From positions 58,828-122,827 of the forward strand of contig CAZBIC010000023.1 of NCBI GenBank assembly GCA_964491875.1: DNA of 64,000 bases, written 5' to 3'. Made by a program: the position numbers and the translations under genes. Under the pieces are notes generated by a model, which was given only the letters and a program-made list of their open reading frames with translations, was not told the origin of the DNA and searched no databases. Source of the DNA: JADJPG01 sp964491875 (GTDB lineage: Bacteria > Verrucomicrobiota > Verrucomicrobiia > Limisphaerales > JADJPG01). Every line of letters starts with the position of its first letter. The first letter of the stretch is position 1. Below, one piece after another: positions 55,797 to 63,831 of the stretch.

Positions 55797-55922
55797 TCTC
55801 CCGACCGGCAGTCAAAACAACTCTCGCGAGGCGGACGTTAGGCCGAAGGATTGTTCGAGGGCAATAAGTTTCTCCCAGGCCGCCCTAAAATTCTTGCCGA
55901 GCGGATTATTAGCTCACCCGGT
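55797..55922. other. 126-base gap upstream of the giant gene
   Basis: No gene is visible. On the minus strand a purine run GGGAGA lies directly against the ATG at 55796, too close for a standard Shine-Dalgarno. A TTGCCC followed after 18 bases by TAACGT is only a poor promoter match. I see no hairpin terminator for the upstream gene, so read-through from it is possible. Confidence 0.35.
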
Positions 55923-57134
55923 TCAGGAAGTTCCCCTCCCTCTAAACTCATCCATCAACCGGAGAATTCCCTCCCGCAACTCAAACAATTCCTGACGCGA
56001 CTCCATGACCAACTGTTCTGGAAGCGACCGCTTTTGGGCGACCGATTCCAGTCCCGCTTGCGACTTGTGCAAGTGATCGAGGGCACGCTTCAGGCAGGCG
56101 ACAATGAATCCAGCGTCCGCCGAGCCGCGGCCCTGGGCGATGCCGTTCAGTGCCCCCGCCAACTTGGCGCCCGTAATCTGAAATTCGCTGATGAACTGCG
56201 TGACATCCGGGTCGGAGAACTTCCCTTCGCTCAGCGCCTTTACCTTGTCCCAAACTTTCATGGAACTCTCGAAGCATCGATGCTGGAGCGGGTGCGAAAT
56301 CTCCCCGTCCTCGGTTCGAATCCAGTCAATCCCCTCGCGAGCCGGGTCCGGCTCGGGTTCCGGCTCATCGAGGGCCGATTCCGCCGCGTCGTTCATCTCC
56401 TCAATCCAATCGCGACGTTCCTCCTCGTTTTCCGGCGAAAGTTCCCTGTCCCAGCCCATTTCCTTGGCAATACGTTCCTCGGCTTCATCCGAATCGCCAT
56501 ATTTATCCAACAGTTCCATGTATTTGTCCGTCCGCGCGTCGGATTCCTCCAAGAACTTCTCGAAATCGTGTTCGTTCCACTCCTCGGTTTCCGGGTCCTT
56601 CTGTCCCTGCTGCTGTTCCTCGATGGCGGCGCCCAGCTTATCCATGAACCCGGCAAAACCCGCGGCTGCGTCCTCGGCCCGCTTCGATTCTTCCTCAGGC
56701 GTAAGACGCCATTCCGGGGCCGAGACGGTCAATTCATAGTCCGTGCTTTCGAGCACCACGCGGCCATTCGCTTCGCTGAACCATTCAAGATACAGGCAAT
56801 TGGCCAAACGCGACGGCGGTGGCCCCTTCTCCTTGGGCCAGTCGAGAAACTCTTCCATCGGCACCGCCGGCACCCTCACCTTCCTCGACGCCGTAATGTC
56901 ACCCACCGTGCCCCGCTGCAGCGGATTCAATCCGTCGAGGTTCGGATGCTTGATGCGCGCCAGGGGATTGGTAAAGGTCAACAGACAGCCCGCGAGATCC
57001 GGGTGAGCATTTCCTTTCAGGTCCAACTCCAGCGGCGCAACCAAACCGTCCAGCCAGATCTTGCCGAGCACCCGTCCCTTGAGGCGATTATCCACTTCAC
57101 CCCGCACCACGCTGTCATGAATACACCAAGCCAT
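55923..57134 (-). CDS. Conserved hypothetical protein with acidic central region
   Basis: I do not recognise this 403-residue protein, which has no signal peptide or membrane segment. Residues 1-142 look like a compact mixed domain (starting MAWCIHDSVVRGEVDN, with LDLKGNAHPDLAGCLLTF). Residues about 147-268 are very rich in Glu and Asp, probably helical or disordered, with an EPEPEPDP run. Residues about 280-403 appear helical (FISEFQITGAKLAGALNGIA and a C-terminal heptad-like stretch). I chose the ATG at 57134 because AGGA lies seven bases upstream; an ATG at 57158 would add eight residues. It lies 79 bases after the ankyrin gene and 126 bases before the giant gene on the same strand. A chaperone-like or accessory role for the giant protein is possible but unsupported. 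Confidence 0.75.
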   Translation of the reverse strand: MAWCIHDSVVRGEVDNRLKGRVLGKIWLDGLVAPLELDLKGNAHPDLAGCLLTFTNPLARIKHPNLDGLNPLQRGTVGDITASRKVRVPAVPMEEFLDWPKEKGPPPSRLANCLYLEWFSEANGRVVLESTDYELTVSAPEWRLTPEEESKRAEDAAAGFAGFMDKLGAAIEEQQQGQKDPETEEWNEHDFEKFLEESDARTDKYMELLDKYGDSDEAEERIAKEMGWDRELSPENEEERRDWIEEMNDAAESALDEPEPEPDPAREGIDWIRTEDGEISHPLQHRCFESSMKVWDKVKALSEGKFSDPDVTQFISEFQITGAKLAGALNGIAQGRGSADAGFIVACLKRALDHLHKSQAGLESVAQKRSLPEQLVMESRQELFELREGILRLMDEFRGRGTS

Positions 57135-57141
57135 GACGGCA

Positions 57142-57145
57142 TCCT
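57142..57145 (-). promoter_or_regulatory. Shine-Dalgarno favouring the 57134 start
   Basis: On the minus strand AGGA is seven bases upstream of the ATG at 57134. The upstream in-frame ATG at 57158 has GGAG pressed directly against it, which is less favourable. Confidence 0.5.
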
Positions 57146-57213
57146 GCCAAACAGCCATCTCCGGACAACAACAATTCCTTGGTGGGCGGCAAAAACTCCT
57201 GCTAGCCGTGCAA

Positions 57214-58815
57214 TTATTTTCGCCGAAATAGCAGCACCAAATCTTTGAGTCCTAGTTCCTGGGCATACTCAATCGTCGATTGATCGCGATGTTTCAAACT
57301 GGGGTCAGCACCATGTTTGAGCAGCACCTCGACCTTCTTGCGGAACTCCCGTTTACAGCAAAACAAATATCTGTCTACGGCTTTGCGCAAGATAGTCCCT
57401 CTACCGGGGATGATCGTGTTGGGGTTGGAGCCACTTCGAAGGAGAAGTGTGACCATTTCAGCATCACATTTATCGGATTCCATGGCTTGCACCAACGCAC
57501 TTCCGGTCAGCCCCGGGAGATTGGGGTCGGCACCATACTTTAGCAGCAATTTAACCCCATCACGGGAGCCAAGCTCAGTACATCTGACCAAAGCGGATAT
57601 TCCCTGATCATCACGACCATCAGGAATAGCTCCGTTCTTCAATAGGCTTTTCATGCCTTTATGGTCCCCATAGCAGGCCAATTCAGCGAGCGCGCTTTCC
57701 GGGATGTGAACCATCGTGGGATCGTATTTAATGGAGTCCAGGAATCGCCTAAACTCTTCGCGCATTTGGGAAAGCTCCCGCTTGGTAGTCGCGTAGCAAG
57801 CTGCCTTGAATCCTCTTCCCATCACAGGCACGACCATCACCAAGCCTGAAATGCGCCAGATACGATTTTCAGGGAGATCTCGACAATCGAATGAGGCGTC
57901 AAAGTAAGCCTCCCAGGCAGGCATGCCGCGGACCTGCGTCTTCCTATGCTCTTGCCAGCGGAGTTTCTCGAAGGGCAGCCCATTCAGGCATAACCGCAAC
58001 TCCTCTTCGATGGAATGCCATACGCGAAACGAGAGGCCGATCTCGACATTGATTGCAGCCCAACGATTCGCCGGGCCCCGACGGTGCATGACCGCATGCA
58101 TTCCACTCCGTGTCGGCAACTCGAAGCCTGAGGGTACGGTTAGAGAAATCGGTTCTCCGCGAAGTTGAATCCGGTTCGAGTCCACGACGGTCACCGTTCG
58201 TGAGGATGCGTGATACTCTACAGGTGGAGCTTCTCCCTTGGTCGTTGGATTCGTAAATCGCGCAAAACACCCAAATACGTCGTTGGTCAATTCAACCGGG
58301 TTCGCACGAGCGAGGAGCTTTAGAAATCCTTCAAAACTGGAAGCAAGCTTCTTTAGCCCCAACGTCTCGTGATCATAGATGCAAACCGCTCCTGCTCCGG
58401 GCCCAGACTTTAAGACGACCAAGTAGTTGGCAGACTGTGGCGGCTCCCCAATTACGATGGCCGCAGCCATATTTCCGGAAACTGGCCCATTTGCCGAACT
58501 CGCTTCGCGCTGAAATTTCAGCGTCCTTCGTTGCCAACTCCGGATTGGCAGTAAGTGCAAGACGGCTTCGCCGGTTTCAGGCTGTTCAAAGAGTATGAGT
58601 CCATTACTTCGTGAATAGAACTCCAGAAGCTGATTATTGGTATCACCGACCAATTTCCGAGCCTGCGCCAAATCTGCCCGACTGGCTGGCTTTGCCAGCT
58701 TGCTTCGGATGCGTACCGCAAAAGGCACGTCAAAAAGTTCGCGTGCTTCAGTGCAAACGAACACCGGGCTTGGTGCCGAAAGCAATGGTCCAAGGTGGCT
58801 TAGGATATCCTTCAT
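57214..58815 (-). CDS. SUKH-like and ankyrin-repeat protein
   Basis: This 533-residue cytoplasmic protein has three parts. Residues about 45-175 resemble the SMI1/KNR4 (SUKH) fold: NNQLLEFYSRSNGLILF near the start and the typical closing LASSFEGFLKLLAR. Residues about 210-365 form a mixed domain with TVPSGFELP and a terminal FRRFLDSIKY, vaguely like DcrB/PsbP-type domains, but I am not sure. Residues about 370-533 contain roughly four ankyrin repeats, with LLLKYGADPNLPG, LLLRSGSNPNT and VLLKHGADPSLK. SUKH and ankyrin proteins often serve as immunity proteins to secreted toxins, though both also have other roles. Its start is only seven bases after the purB stop, so the two are probably co-transcribed. 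It may equally be a general interaction protein. Confidence 0.8.
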   Translation of the reverse strand: MKDILSHLGPLLSAPSPVFVCTEARELFDVPFAVRIRSKLAKPASRADLAQARKLVGDTNNQLLEFYSRSNGLILFEQPETGEAVLHLLPIRSWQRRTLKFQREASSANGPVSGNMAAAIVIGEPPQSANYLVVLKSGPGAGAVCIYDHETLGLKKLASSFEGFLKLLARANPVELTNDVFGCFARFTNPTTKGEAPPVEYHASSRTVTVVDSNRIQLRGEPISLTVPSGFELPTRSGMHAVMHRRGPANRWAAINVEIGLSFRVWHSIEEELRLCLNGLPFEKLRWQEHRKTQVRGMPAWEAYFDASFDCRDLPENRIWRISGLVMVVPVMGRGFKAACYATTKRELSQMREEFRRFLDSIKYDPTMVHIPESALAELACYGDHKGMKSLLKNGAIPDGRDDQGISALVRCTELGSRDGVKLLLKYGADPNLPGLTGSALVQAMESDKCDAEMVTLLLRSGSNPNTIIPGRGTILRKAVDRYLFCCKREFRKKVEVLLKHGADPSLKHRDQSTIEYAQELGLKDLVLLFRRK

Positions 58816-58822
58816 TTGCCAC

Positions 58823-60157
58823 TTACAGTCCTAGCTTCTTGAACCGGTTGTTCACTTCCTTGAAATGGAAATCCAGTGAGCAAAGCGCTTCGAGCTCGCC
58901 TTTCTTGAACAGCTTTTGCACTTGGGCATCGAGCTTGAGCTGCTCCACGAAATCTGCGTCGTCACGACCGGCGTGTTTGACTTCCCACGTTTTCATCGCG
59001 GCGTCCTGACAGATCTTGTAGGCGGCTTCGCGGGTGAGGCCTTTCTTGATGAGCGCGAGCAGAATCGTCTGGCTGTTCCACATGCCGAGCGAGAGTCCGA
59101 GGTTCTTCTTCATGTTCGCGGGATAGACGACGATGCCGTCCATCAGGCGTGTGAGCAGGCCGAACATGTAATCCAGCAGAGTGCAACTGTCCGGGAAGAT
59201 AATGCGCTCGACGCTGCTGTGGCTGATGTCGCGCTCGTGCCAGAGGGCGACGTTTTCCAGCGACGCCATCGCATTGCCGCGCAACACACGCGCGAGGCCG
59301 GTGAGGCGTTCCCACGTGATGGGATTGCGCTTGTGCGGCATGGCGCTGCTGCCTTTCTGGCCCTTGGTGAACGGCTCTTCGGCTTCGAGCACTTCGGTGC
59401 GTTGCAGGTGACGAAACTCCACCGCCCAACGTTCGATGCTCGCACCGACGAGCGCCATCGCGAGTTGGAATTCAGCGTGGATGTCGCGCTGCACAACTTG
59501 CGTGGCGATGGGCGCAGGTTGAATACCCAGCTTCTTGCAGACGTAAGCCTCCACGCGCGGCGACAAGTGCACGCTCGTGCCGACCGCGCCGGAAATCTTG
59601 CCGACGGCCACGACATCACGAACGGATTCGAGGCGGCGCAGGGCGCGGGTGAATTCTTCGTGCATCAACGCGAGCTTGAGGCCGAAGGTTGTGGGTTCGC
59701 CGTGAATGCCGTGACTGCGGCCCATGCACGGAGTGAACTTGTGTTCCTTCGCACGCCGGGCGATGACGGGCAGCACGGCCTTCACGTCAGCGATGAGGAT
59801 GTCGGCGCTCTGCATCATCTGCACGGCGTAACAGGTGTCGCCCACGTCGCTGCTGGTGAGGCCGAAATGAAACCAGCGGCTGGCCTGGTCATTGATGGCT
59901 TCGGCGACGGCGGTGGTGAAGCCGATGACGTCGTGGTTAAGCGTCTTTTCCAATTCACGCTGGCGGGCCACGAGACCGGGGAGATCGGCGAACCATTTCT
60001 CGCAACCGGCTTTGATCTTCTTGAAATCCTTGGCGGGGACAACGCCTTCCTTCACCAACGCTTCGCTGGCGAGGAGTTCGATCTGCAACCAGATCTTGAG
60101 TTTGTTTTCATCGGTCCAGATGGCCCGCATTTCGGGGCGCGAGTAACGCGTAATCAT
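58823..60157 (-). CDS. purB: Adenylosuccinate lyase
   Basis: This 444-residue enzyme of the fumarase/aspartase superfamily splits adenylosuccinate to AMP and SAICAR to AICAR, each with release of fumarate, in purine synthesis. Motifs are clear: NHDV with His75, GLTSSDVGDT (99-108), the catalytic region GRSHGIHGEPTTFG (146-159), and the superfamily signature KGSSAMPHKRNP containing the flexible-loop Ser270/Ser271. Length and motif order fit bacterial PurB of the B. subtilis type. No other purine gene is nearby. It lies 84 bases downstream of the rhomboid gene, and its stop is seven bases before the SUKH-like/ankyrin gene. The ATG at 60157 has no obvious Shine-Dalgarno. Confidence 0.96.
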   Translation of the reverse strand: MITRYSRPEMRAIWTDENKLKIWLQIELLASEALVKEGVVPAKDFKKIKAGCEKWFADLPGLVARQRELEKTLNHDVIGFTTAVAEAINDQASRWFHFGLTSSDVGDTCYAVQMMQSADILIADVKAVLPVIARRAKEHKFTPCMGRSHGIHGEPTTFGLKLALMHEEFTRALRRLESVRDVVAVGKISGAVGTSVHLSPRVEAYVCKKLGIQPAPIATQVVQRDIHAEFQLAMALVGASIERWAVEFRHLQRTEVLEAEEPFTKGQKGSSAMPHKRNPITWERLTGLARVLRGNAMASLENVALWHERDISHSSVERIIFPDSCTLLDYMFGLLTRLMDGIVVYPANMKKNLGLSLGMWNSQTILLALIKKGLTREAAYKICQDAAMKTWEVKHAGRDDADFVEQLKLDAQVQKLFKKGELEALCSLDFHFKEVNNRFKKLGL

Positions 60158-60241
60158 GAGACGGCGACTTTACGAGAGGCGCGCCAAACGTAAAACGAAA
60201 AGGTTATCAGGACAGAGGTGACTGGCGAGCGGGCGAGGAAC

Positions 60242-61132
60242 TCAGCGCTTCTCCATGCGCGAACGGGCGGCTTCGAGGATCTTGCGTTCCCGCTCCGTCA
60301 GGCTGTGGATGCCGTGAGCCGAGATCTTTTCGAGAATTGGATCGACCTCGCGGGTGATGAAATCGCCTGATGGCGCGGAGCCCGGGGCTTCCGATTCGTC
60401 GGCCTGCCAGGAGCTGGACTTCGGAAAGCGAACTTTGACGATCGGCTGGGAACGACGGGAACCACGCAGGCGTTCGCCGAGATTGGAGAACCAACCGAAG
60501 AACGATTCAAACGCCACCGACCAACGCAAGTAGGCGTAGCCAAACAAGGTTCCGCCCAAGTGCGCCCCGTGAGCCACGCGGTCGTTGCTGGGGATAAGAA
60601 TCATCACCACCGAAATGCCGATGGTCAGCGGCAGAACGTATTTGGCCCGCAGCGGAATGATGAAGCTGATGAAGATGGTGCTGTTCGGGCTGAGCAGGGA
60701 AAAAGCCGCCACCAATCCGCAAATACCGGCCGACGCACCGACCATGGGCGCCGCGAACCTCTCGGCGACGAGGCCGAGGAGGAGTTGCAGGACACCGCCG
60801 GCAATGCCGCTGAGGAGGTAGAGTTTGATGAAGGTCCGGTGTCCGATCATCATCTCCATGTAACGACCGAAGAAGTAGAGGCCGATGGAATTGAGCAGGA
60901 GATGCATCAACCCGCCATGCATGAACTGGTAGGTCAACAACTGCCAGACAAAGCCGCGCTGAATGCCTTCCAGACTGACCGCGCCGTATTCCTGAAAGAT
61001 CCGATGTGAAGTCGACCCGCCGGAAACTTCCAGAAGGTAGACGAGGACGTTGATGATCAGGATGAGAATAGTCGGCGAAATCACCCTCCCAGGTTCTTCG
61101 TCCCGCATGTATGTCCGATCAGCCAACGACAT
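60242..61132 (-). CDS. Rhomboid-family intramembrane serine protease
   Basis: The protein is an integral inner-membrane protease of about 296 residues from this start. Counting from the GTG at 61189 (which would add 19 residues), the conserved features are FMHGGLMHLLLNSIGLYFFGRYME (89-112), Ser153 in GASAGICG as nucleophile and His210 in AHGAHLGG as its partner. Six transmembrane segments fit about 38-225. The cytoplasmic tail ends in an ILEKISAHGIHSLTERERK segment, a C-terminal motif seen in many bacterial rhomboids. Rhomboids cleave single-pass membrane proteins within or next to the membrane; the substrate is unknown. I prefer the ATG at 61132 or 61108 (which has GGA upstream) over the GTG. 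The gene follows the RDD protein after a 190-base gap. Confidence 0.9.
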   Translation of the reverse strand: MSLADRTYMRDEEPGRVISPTILILIINVLVYLLEVSGGSTSHRIFQEYGAVSLEGIQRGFVWQLLTYQFMHGGLMHLLLNSIGLYFFGRYMEMMIGHRTFIKLYLLSGIAGGVLQLLLGLVAERFAAPMVGASAGICGLVAAFSLLSPNSTIFISFIIPLRAKYVLPLTIGISVVMILIPSNDRVAHGAHLGGTLFGYAYLRWSVAFESFFGWFSNLGERLRGSRRSQPIVKVRFPKSSSWQADESEAPGSAPSGDFITREVDPILEKISAHGIHSLTERERKILEAARSRMEKR

Positions 61133-61322
61133 TGTGATGAAAACGTAGTCGCGCGAGATCTGATTCGCAACGGGCTTCTTCGAACGCACCCGCTGTCAGT
61201 GGCTAACGCGATCTGCTGGTGTCTTCGGCAGGTTCCGGAAGCGGCTTGAACCGCAGCAACCTCGAAAAGGAATCGTCGCGGCATGAATCCCGGAGCTTCG
61301 CCCACCGAAACGCTGCCGTGTT

Positions 61323-62795
61323 TTACAACAACGGCGTGGATTTCGGCGTTCGGACGACGACCGTGCCGGCAATCTTGTCGTGCCAAGCCTGGCGGTCTTG
61401 CGACCATCCCGCCCAAAAGAAGCCGAGGAAGAACAGCGCGGCTGAGAAGAAGCCACCCAGCAAACGCACCACGGCGACCGGCAGATTGATGGGACTGCCA
61501 TCGATTCGCACAATGCGGAGGCCAAGGATGATTCCACCCACCGTGGTCCCTTTCCACGTCCAGAACACGAGGTGATAAAGCGCCCAAGCGAGCAGGAACC
61601 ATCGGGGCGGATCCTTGTGAAACACGGCCACCATGAGGATGCCGATGAGGGCGAAATCAAGCAGGGTGGCCAGAAAACGCATCCAGAATCCGACGCGCGG
61701 GAGCAACACCGGCGGGGTGGAGGATGTCCCGAGCGGCACATCCGATGGCACCGCACCCGCGGTTGCTCCTGTCGCAGTAGAACGATTCCGGCCGAGGGCG
61801 GCCATCACGACGGCGCCAATTCCGAGCGGCACCACCATCAGCCAGACGACCGCTCCCAGCACTGGCACGGTGTAAAAGAGATAGAACAGAAGAGTGCCGG
61901 CGATCAGCGCGATGAGAGGGTTCTGGAGAAACCGCATGCCCGTTTGCGTTCCCAAGACTTGCCCGGCGTAGCGATAGACGGCGACTTTCCCGATGACGAA
62001 GAACGCAGCGAGGGCACAAATCACGAACGGCAGGAGCACCCAACCCACAAGTGAGATAAAGAGCAGCAGCAATAGAAGCACGGAGAAGAATCCAGTGAGC
62101 AATCCAGCCAGAAGCGCACTGCCCGGCTTCTCATCAAGGATGGCCACGGTTGCTGACACTGGGCGCTGGAAGATCAGGCCAATGAGCACGAAGAACCCCA
62201 GCACGAATGCGGAGACAATCCACGCCAGCGGAAGCGCATGGGGAATCGGACGAATGCGGAACGCTCCCTCCGCGACCCAGCGCTTGCTCGCGTTTACCAG
62301 CGACGGTGTGAGGATGTTCGTCATTCCACCGAAAGTTCCGAGGCCAATGACAGTCGGGTTCAATCCCAGCTTGGCACCCGGCTCCGTCTGCAATCCGCCA
62401 CCAACGATCACCGGGCCCTCCGTCACCCGTCCGTTCGGACCGATTCTCACATTGCCGAGCACGACCACCAGCTCACCCTGCACTGAACCGTCAATGTCCA
62501 CATCGCTGCCGACCACCACTACGTCGCGGGCGGACTCGCCTGCCTTGATCGAAACCGGGGCACCGCCAACCATCACAATGTCATCATAAGTCGTGCGTGA
62601 ACTGCTTCGCCTCTTGGAACTCCTCTTTGAAATTGGCGGCGAGGTTGTAGGGGCTTCCTTTTCGATGACCGGCGTCGCCAACGCCTCGTTCGTCAGCGGT
62701 ACCGGCATGGTTTCCGCGTCCTGCGCGAACGGGGGCAGCACGAAAAACATCGTGCAGAGCACTGACGCGGCGAGATGGTTGAAAAGTCGGTTCAT
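61323..62795 (-). CDS. RDD-domain membrane protein with bactofilin-like N-terminal repeats
   Basis: This 490-residue protein starts with a signal peptide (likely cleavage after PFA, residue 24) and a basic Ser/Arg linker. Residues about 71-145 show short repeats like those of polymer-forming bactofilins (DVVVVGSDVDIDGSVQGELV, VVLGNVRIGPNGRV). Several transmembrane segments follow (about 189-210, 229-272, 293-335). The C-terminal RDD domain (about 362-482) has FWMRFLATLLDF, GGIILGLRIVRIDG and a closing DRQAWHDKIAGTVVV. RDD proteins are poorly understood; transport or channel roles have been proposed for some. Its start is nine bases after the putative anti-sigma gene, so it is probably part of the same transcript as the sigma factor. 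No Shine-Dalgarno is evident, which suits translational coupling. Confidence 0.85.
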   Translation of the reverse strand: MNRLFNHLAASVLCTMFFVLPPFAQDAETMPVPLTNEALATPVIEKEAPTTSPPISKRSSKRRSSSRTTYDDIVMVGGAPVSIKAGESARDVVVVGSDVDIDGSVQGELVVVLGNVRIGPNGRVTEGPVIVGGGLQTEPGAKLGLNPTVIGLGTFGGMTNILTPSLVNASKRWVAEGAFRIRPIPHALPLAWIVSAFVLGFFVLIGLIFQRPVSATVAILDEKPGSALLAGLLTGFFSVLLLLLLFISLVGWVLLPFVICALAAFFVIGKVAVYRYAGQVLGTQTGMRFLQNPLIALIAGTLLFYLFYTVPVLGAVVWLMVVPLGIGAVVMAALGRNRSTATGATAGAVPSDVPLGTSSTPPVLLPRVGFWMRFLATLLDFALIGILMVAVFHKDPPRWFLLAWALYHLVFWTWKGTTVGGIILGLRIVRIDGSPINLPVAVVRLLGGFFSAALFFLGFFWAGWSQDRQAWHDKIAGTVVVRTPKSTPLL

Positions 62796-62804
62796 GCGGG
62801 AGAG

Positions 62805-63296
62805 TCAAATGCGTTTCAAAGCTAAGCGGAAACAGGCGGTGCCGACGCCGATAAACATCAAGTACACCGCGCCAGCAGCGATGGCGCCATAGATTAGGAA
62901 GGGCTGGGCCAACTCTTCCCAGAGCCGGTGAAAGGCGCTCAACAGCGGGGTAAAATTTCCCAGAATGCTCTCGCTGAAATCCAGGCGACCCGCGACATCA
63001 AGCGAATACTCACTGACGCCATCCCCAAGGATCAGGCTCCCGCCACCAAACGCGCCGGCGACGATCAAGGCGACCACCACAAACGCCGCCTTCGCCGCCA
63101 CCGGCCAGTCCCACCAGGCGCGTTGCCACCACGGAACGCGACTGCGCGCCGCCAGGATCGCCATAACCCCTGGAACAAGCGACGACGGCGCCTTGAGCGG
63201 CGGCAGCTCTTTCAACTCCCGGTGCAGGAGTGCTTCGAGTTTTGGATCCATTTCCGGTTCCATAGAATCAATTGGCTCAGGCAGGCGAGGCTTCAT
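62805..63296 (-). CDS. Putative membrane anti-sigma factor
   Basis: This 163-residue protein has no recognisable catalytic motif. The first ~65 residues are cytoplasmic in appearance (MDPKLEALLHRELKELPPLK, then PSSLVPGVMAILAAR), which resembles the short helical N termini of anti-sigma factors. Two membrane segments follow (about 69-92 and 133-156) around a ~40-residue loop. There is no HxxxCxxC zinc motif, so it would be a non-zinc type. The function is inferred mainly from position: it overlaps the end of the ECF sigma gene by 20 bases, the usual arrangement for a coupled sigma/anti-sigma pair. The ATG at 63296 has a GAGG just upstream; in-frame ATGs at 63263 and 63251 are alternatives. Confidence 0.6.
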   Translation of the reverse strand: MKPRLPEPIDSMEPEMDPKLEALLHRELKELPPLKAPSSLVPGVMAILAARSRVPWWQRAWWDWPVAAKAAFVVVALIVAGAFGGGSLILGDGVSEYSLDVAGRLDFSESILGNFTPLLSAFHRLWEELAQPFLIYGAIAAGAVYLMFIGVGTACFRLALKRI

Positions 63297-63831
63297 CCGC
63301 CTCGTCCAACCGATACTTCAAAAAACGTTTCAGACTGTGCCGGCCACGAAAGATGTCCGTCTTCACCTTGGACAGCGAGATCCCGAGCTTCTCGGCGATG
63401 GCGTCATACGGCATGTCCTCAAAGTGAAATAACACCAGCGGGACGCGCTGGGAATCCGGCAGCTTGCACAAGGCCTCGTGGAGCAGCTTGCGACGTTGCT
63501 CGTCATCGAGACCGCAATCCAGCTGCTCTGGCGCCGCGAGCGAATCGACGAATTCCGAATCGTCGTCACCGGAGCGCATCTCCGAAAAGAACCGCCATCG
63601 GTTCCGGTAACGATTCAGGTGATTGATGCACAAATTCGTCGTCACCGTCTTCAGCCATCCGCCCGCCGTCTTGCTCGTCGCGAGGTTGCCAAAGGCCTCA
63701 TACGCCTTCAGGAATACCGTCTGGGCAATGTCCTGGGCATCAGTCTGGTTTCCCAGCAACCGCATCGCGGTGCCGTAAACCATGTCCTGGTAGTTCTTCA
63801 TGAACACCTCAAACTCTCTGAGTTCAGTCAT
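63277..63831 (-). CDS. ECF-family RNA polymerase sigma factor (RpoE-like)
   Basis: At 184 residues this is a typical extracytoplasmic-function sigma factor with regions 2 and 4 only. Region 2 is at about 10-78 (MVYGTAMRLLGNQTDAQDIAQ, then VFLKAYEAFGNL and GWLKTVTTNLCINHLNRYR). Region 4 is at about 115-172 (LPDSQRVPLVLFHFEDMPYD, AIAEKLGISLSKVKTDIFRG, RHSLKRFL), with the helix-turn-helix in the latter. It is the first gene of the minus-strand run and is followed by a membrane protein that is probably its anti-sigma factor. GGGG lies five bases before the ATG. Target genes cannot be told from the window. Confidence 0.95.
   Translation of the reverse strand: MTELREFEVFMKNYQDMVYGTAMRLLGNQTDAQDIAQTVFLKAYEAFGNLATSKTAGGWLKTVTTNLCINHLNRYRNRWRFFSEMRSGDDDSEFVDSLAAPEQLDCGLDDEQRRKLLHEALCKLPDSQRVPLVLFHFEDMPYDAIAEKLGISLSKVKTDIFRGRHSLKRFLKYRLDEADEASPA

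Larger units (their letters stand above)
36270..54250 (-). repeat. A-repeat superarray (~33 copies of ~125 residues plus four S modules)
   Basis: The unit consensus is LPAGPYLRVEGTxxxLxVxGQ, TLSGNFAFEQxT, VVRVAAxNVxLxLGDGTTD, FVxVTNGxGxFLITxxGxAG, then xLSxxVxVNVPGVxFxGxF, xVxINNTxAxVxExFTVGG. Units are 370-400 bases apart. The first five or six copies are divergent (SRFGG...TPVADLTG). S modules divide the rest into blocks of 5, 8 and 11 copies. Short DNA strings such as the one encoding LSGNFAFE recur almost unchanged. The unit is all-beta by inspection; I do not recognise a named family. Confidence 0.85.

Noticed and set aside
36270..54250. Regularly recurring near-identical short DNA strings that could suggest a CRISPR array or satellite repeat
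   Set aside because: The period is 370-400 bases and the strings encode conserved LSGNFAFE-type residues in frame; spacers of CRISPR size are absent.
8868..55796. Megasynthase (NRPS/PKS) as explanation for the giant frame
   Set aside because: No adenylation, ketosynthase, condensation or carrier-protein motifs; the sequence is beta-rich repeats and calcium-binding motifs.
8868..55796. Assembly artefact joining several genes
   Set aside because: There is no frameshift, internal start region or change of composition; split domains have matching halves in the same frame, which is hard to get from misassembly.
60242..61189. Rhomboid as dedicated releaser (rhombosortase-like) of the giant protein
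   Set aside because: The giant protein has no C-terminal GlyGly-CTERM or membrane anchor, so there is no visible rhombosortase substrate signal.
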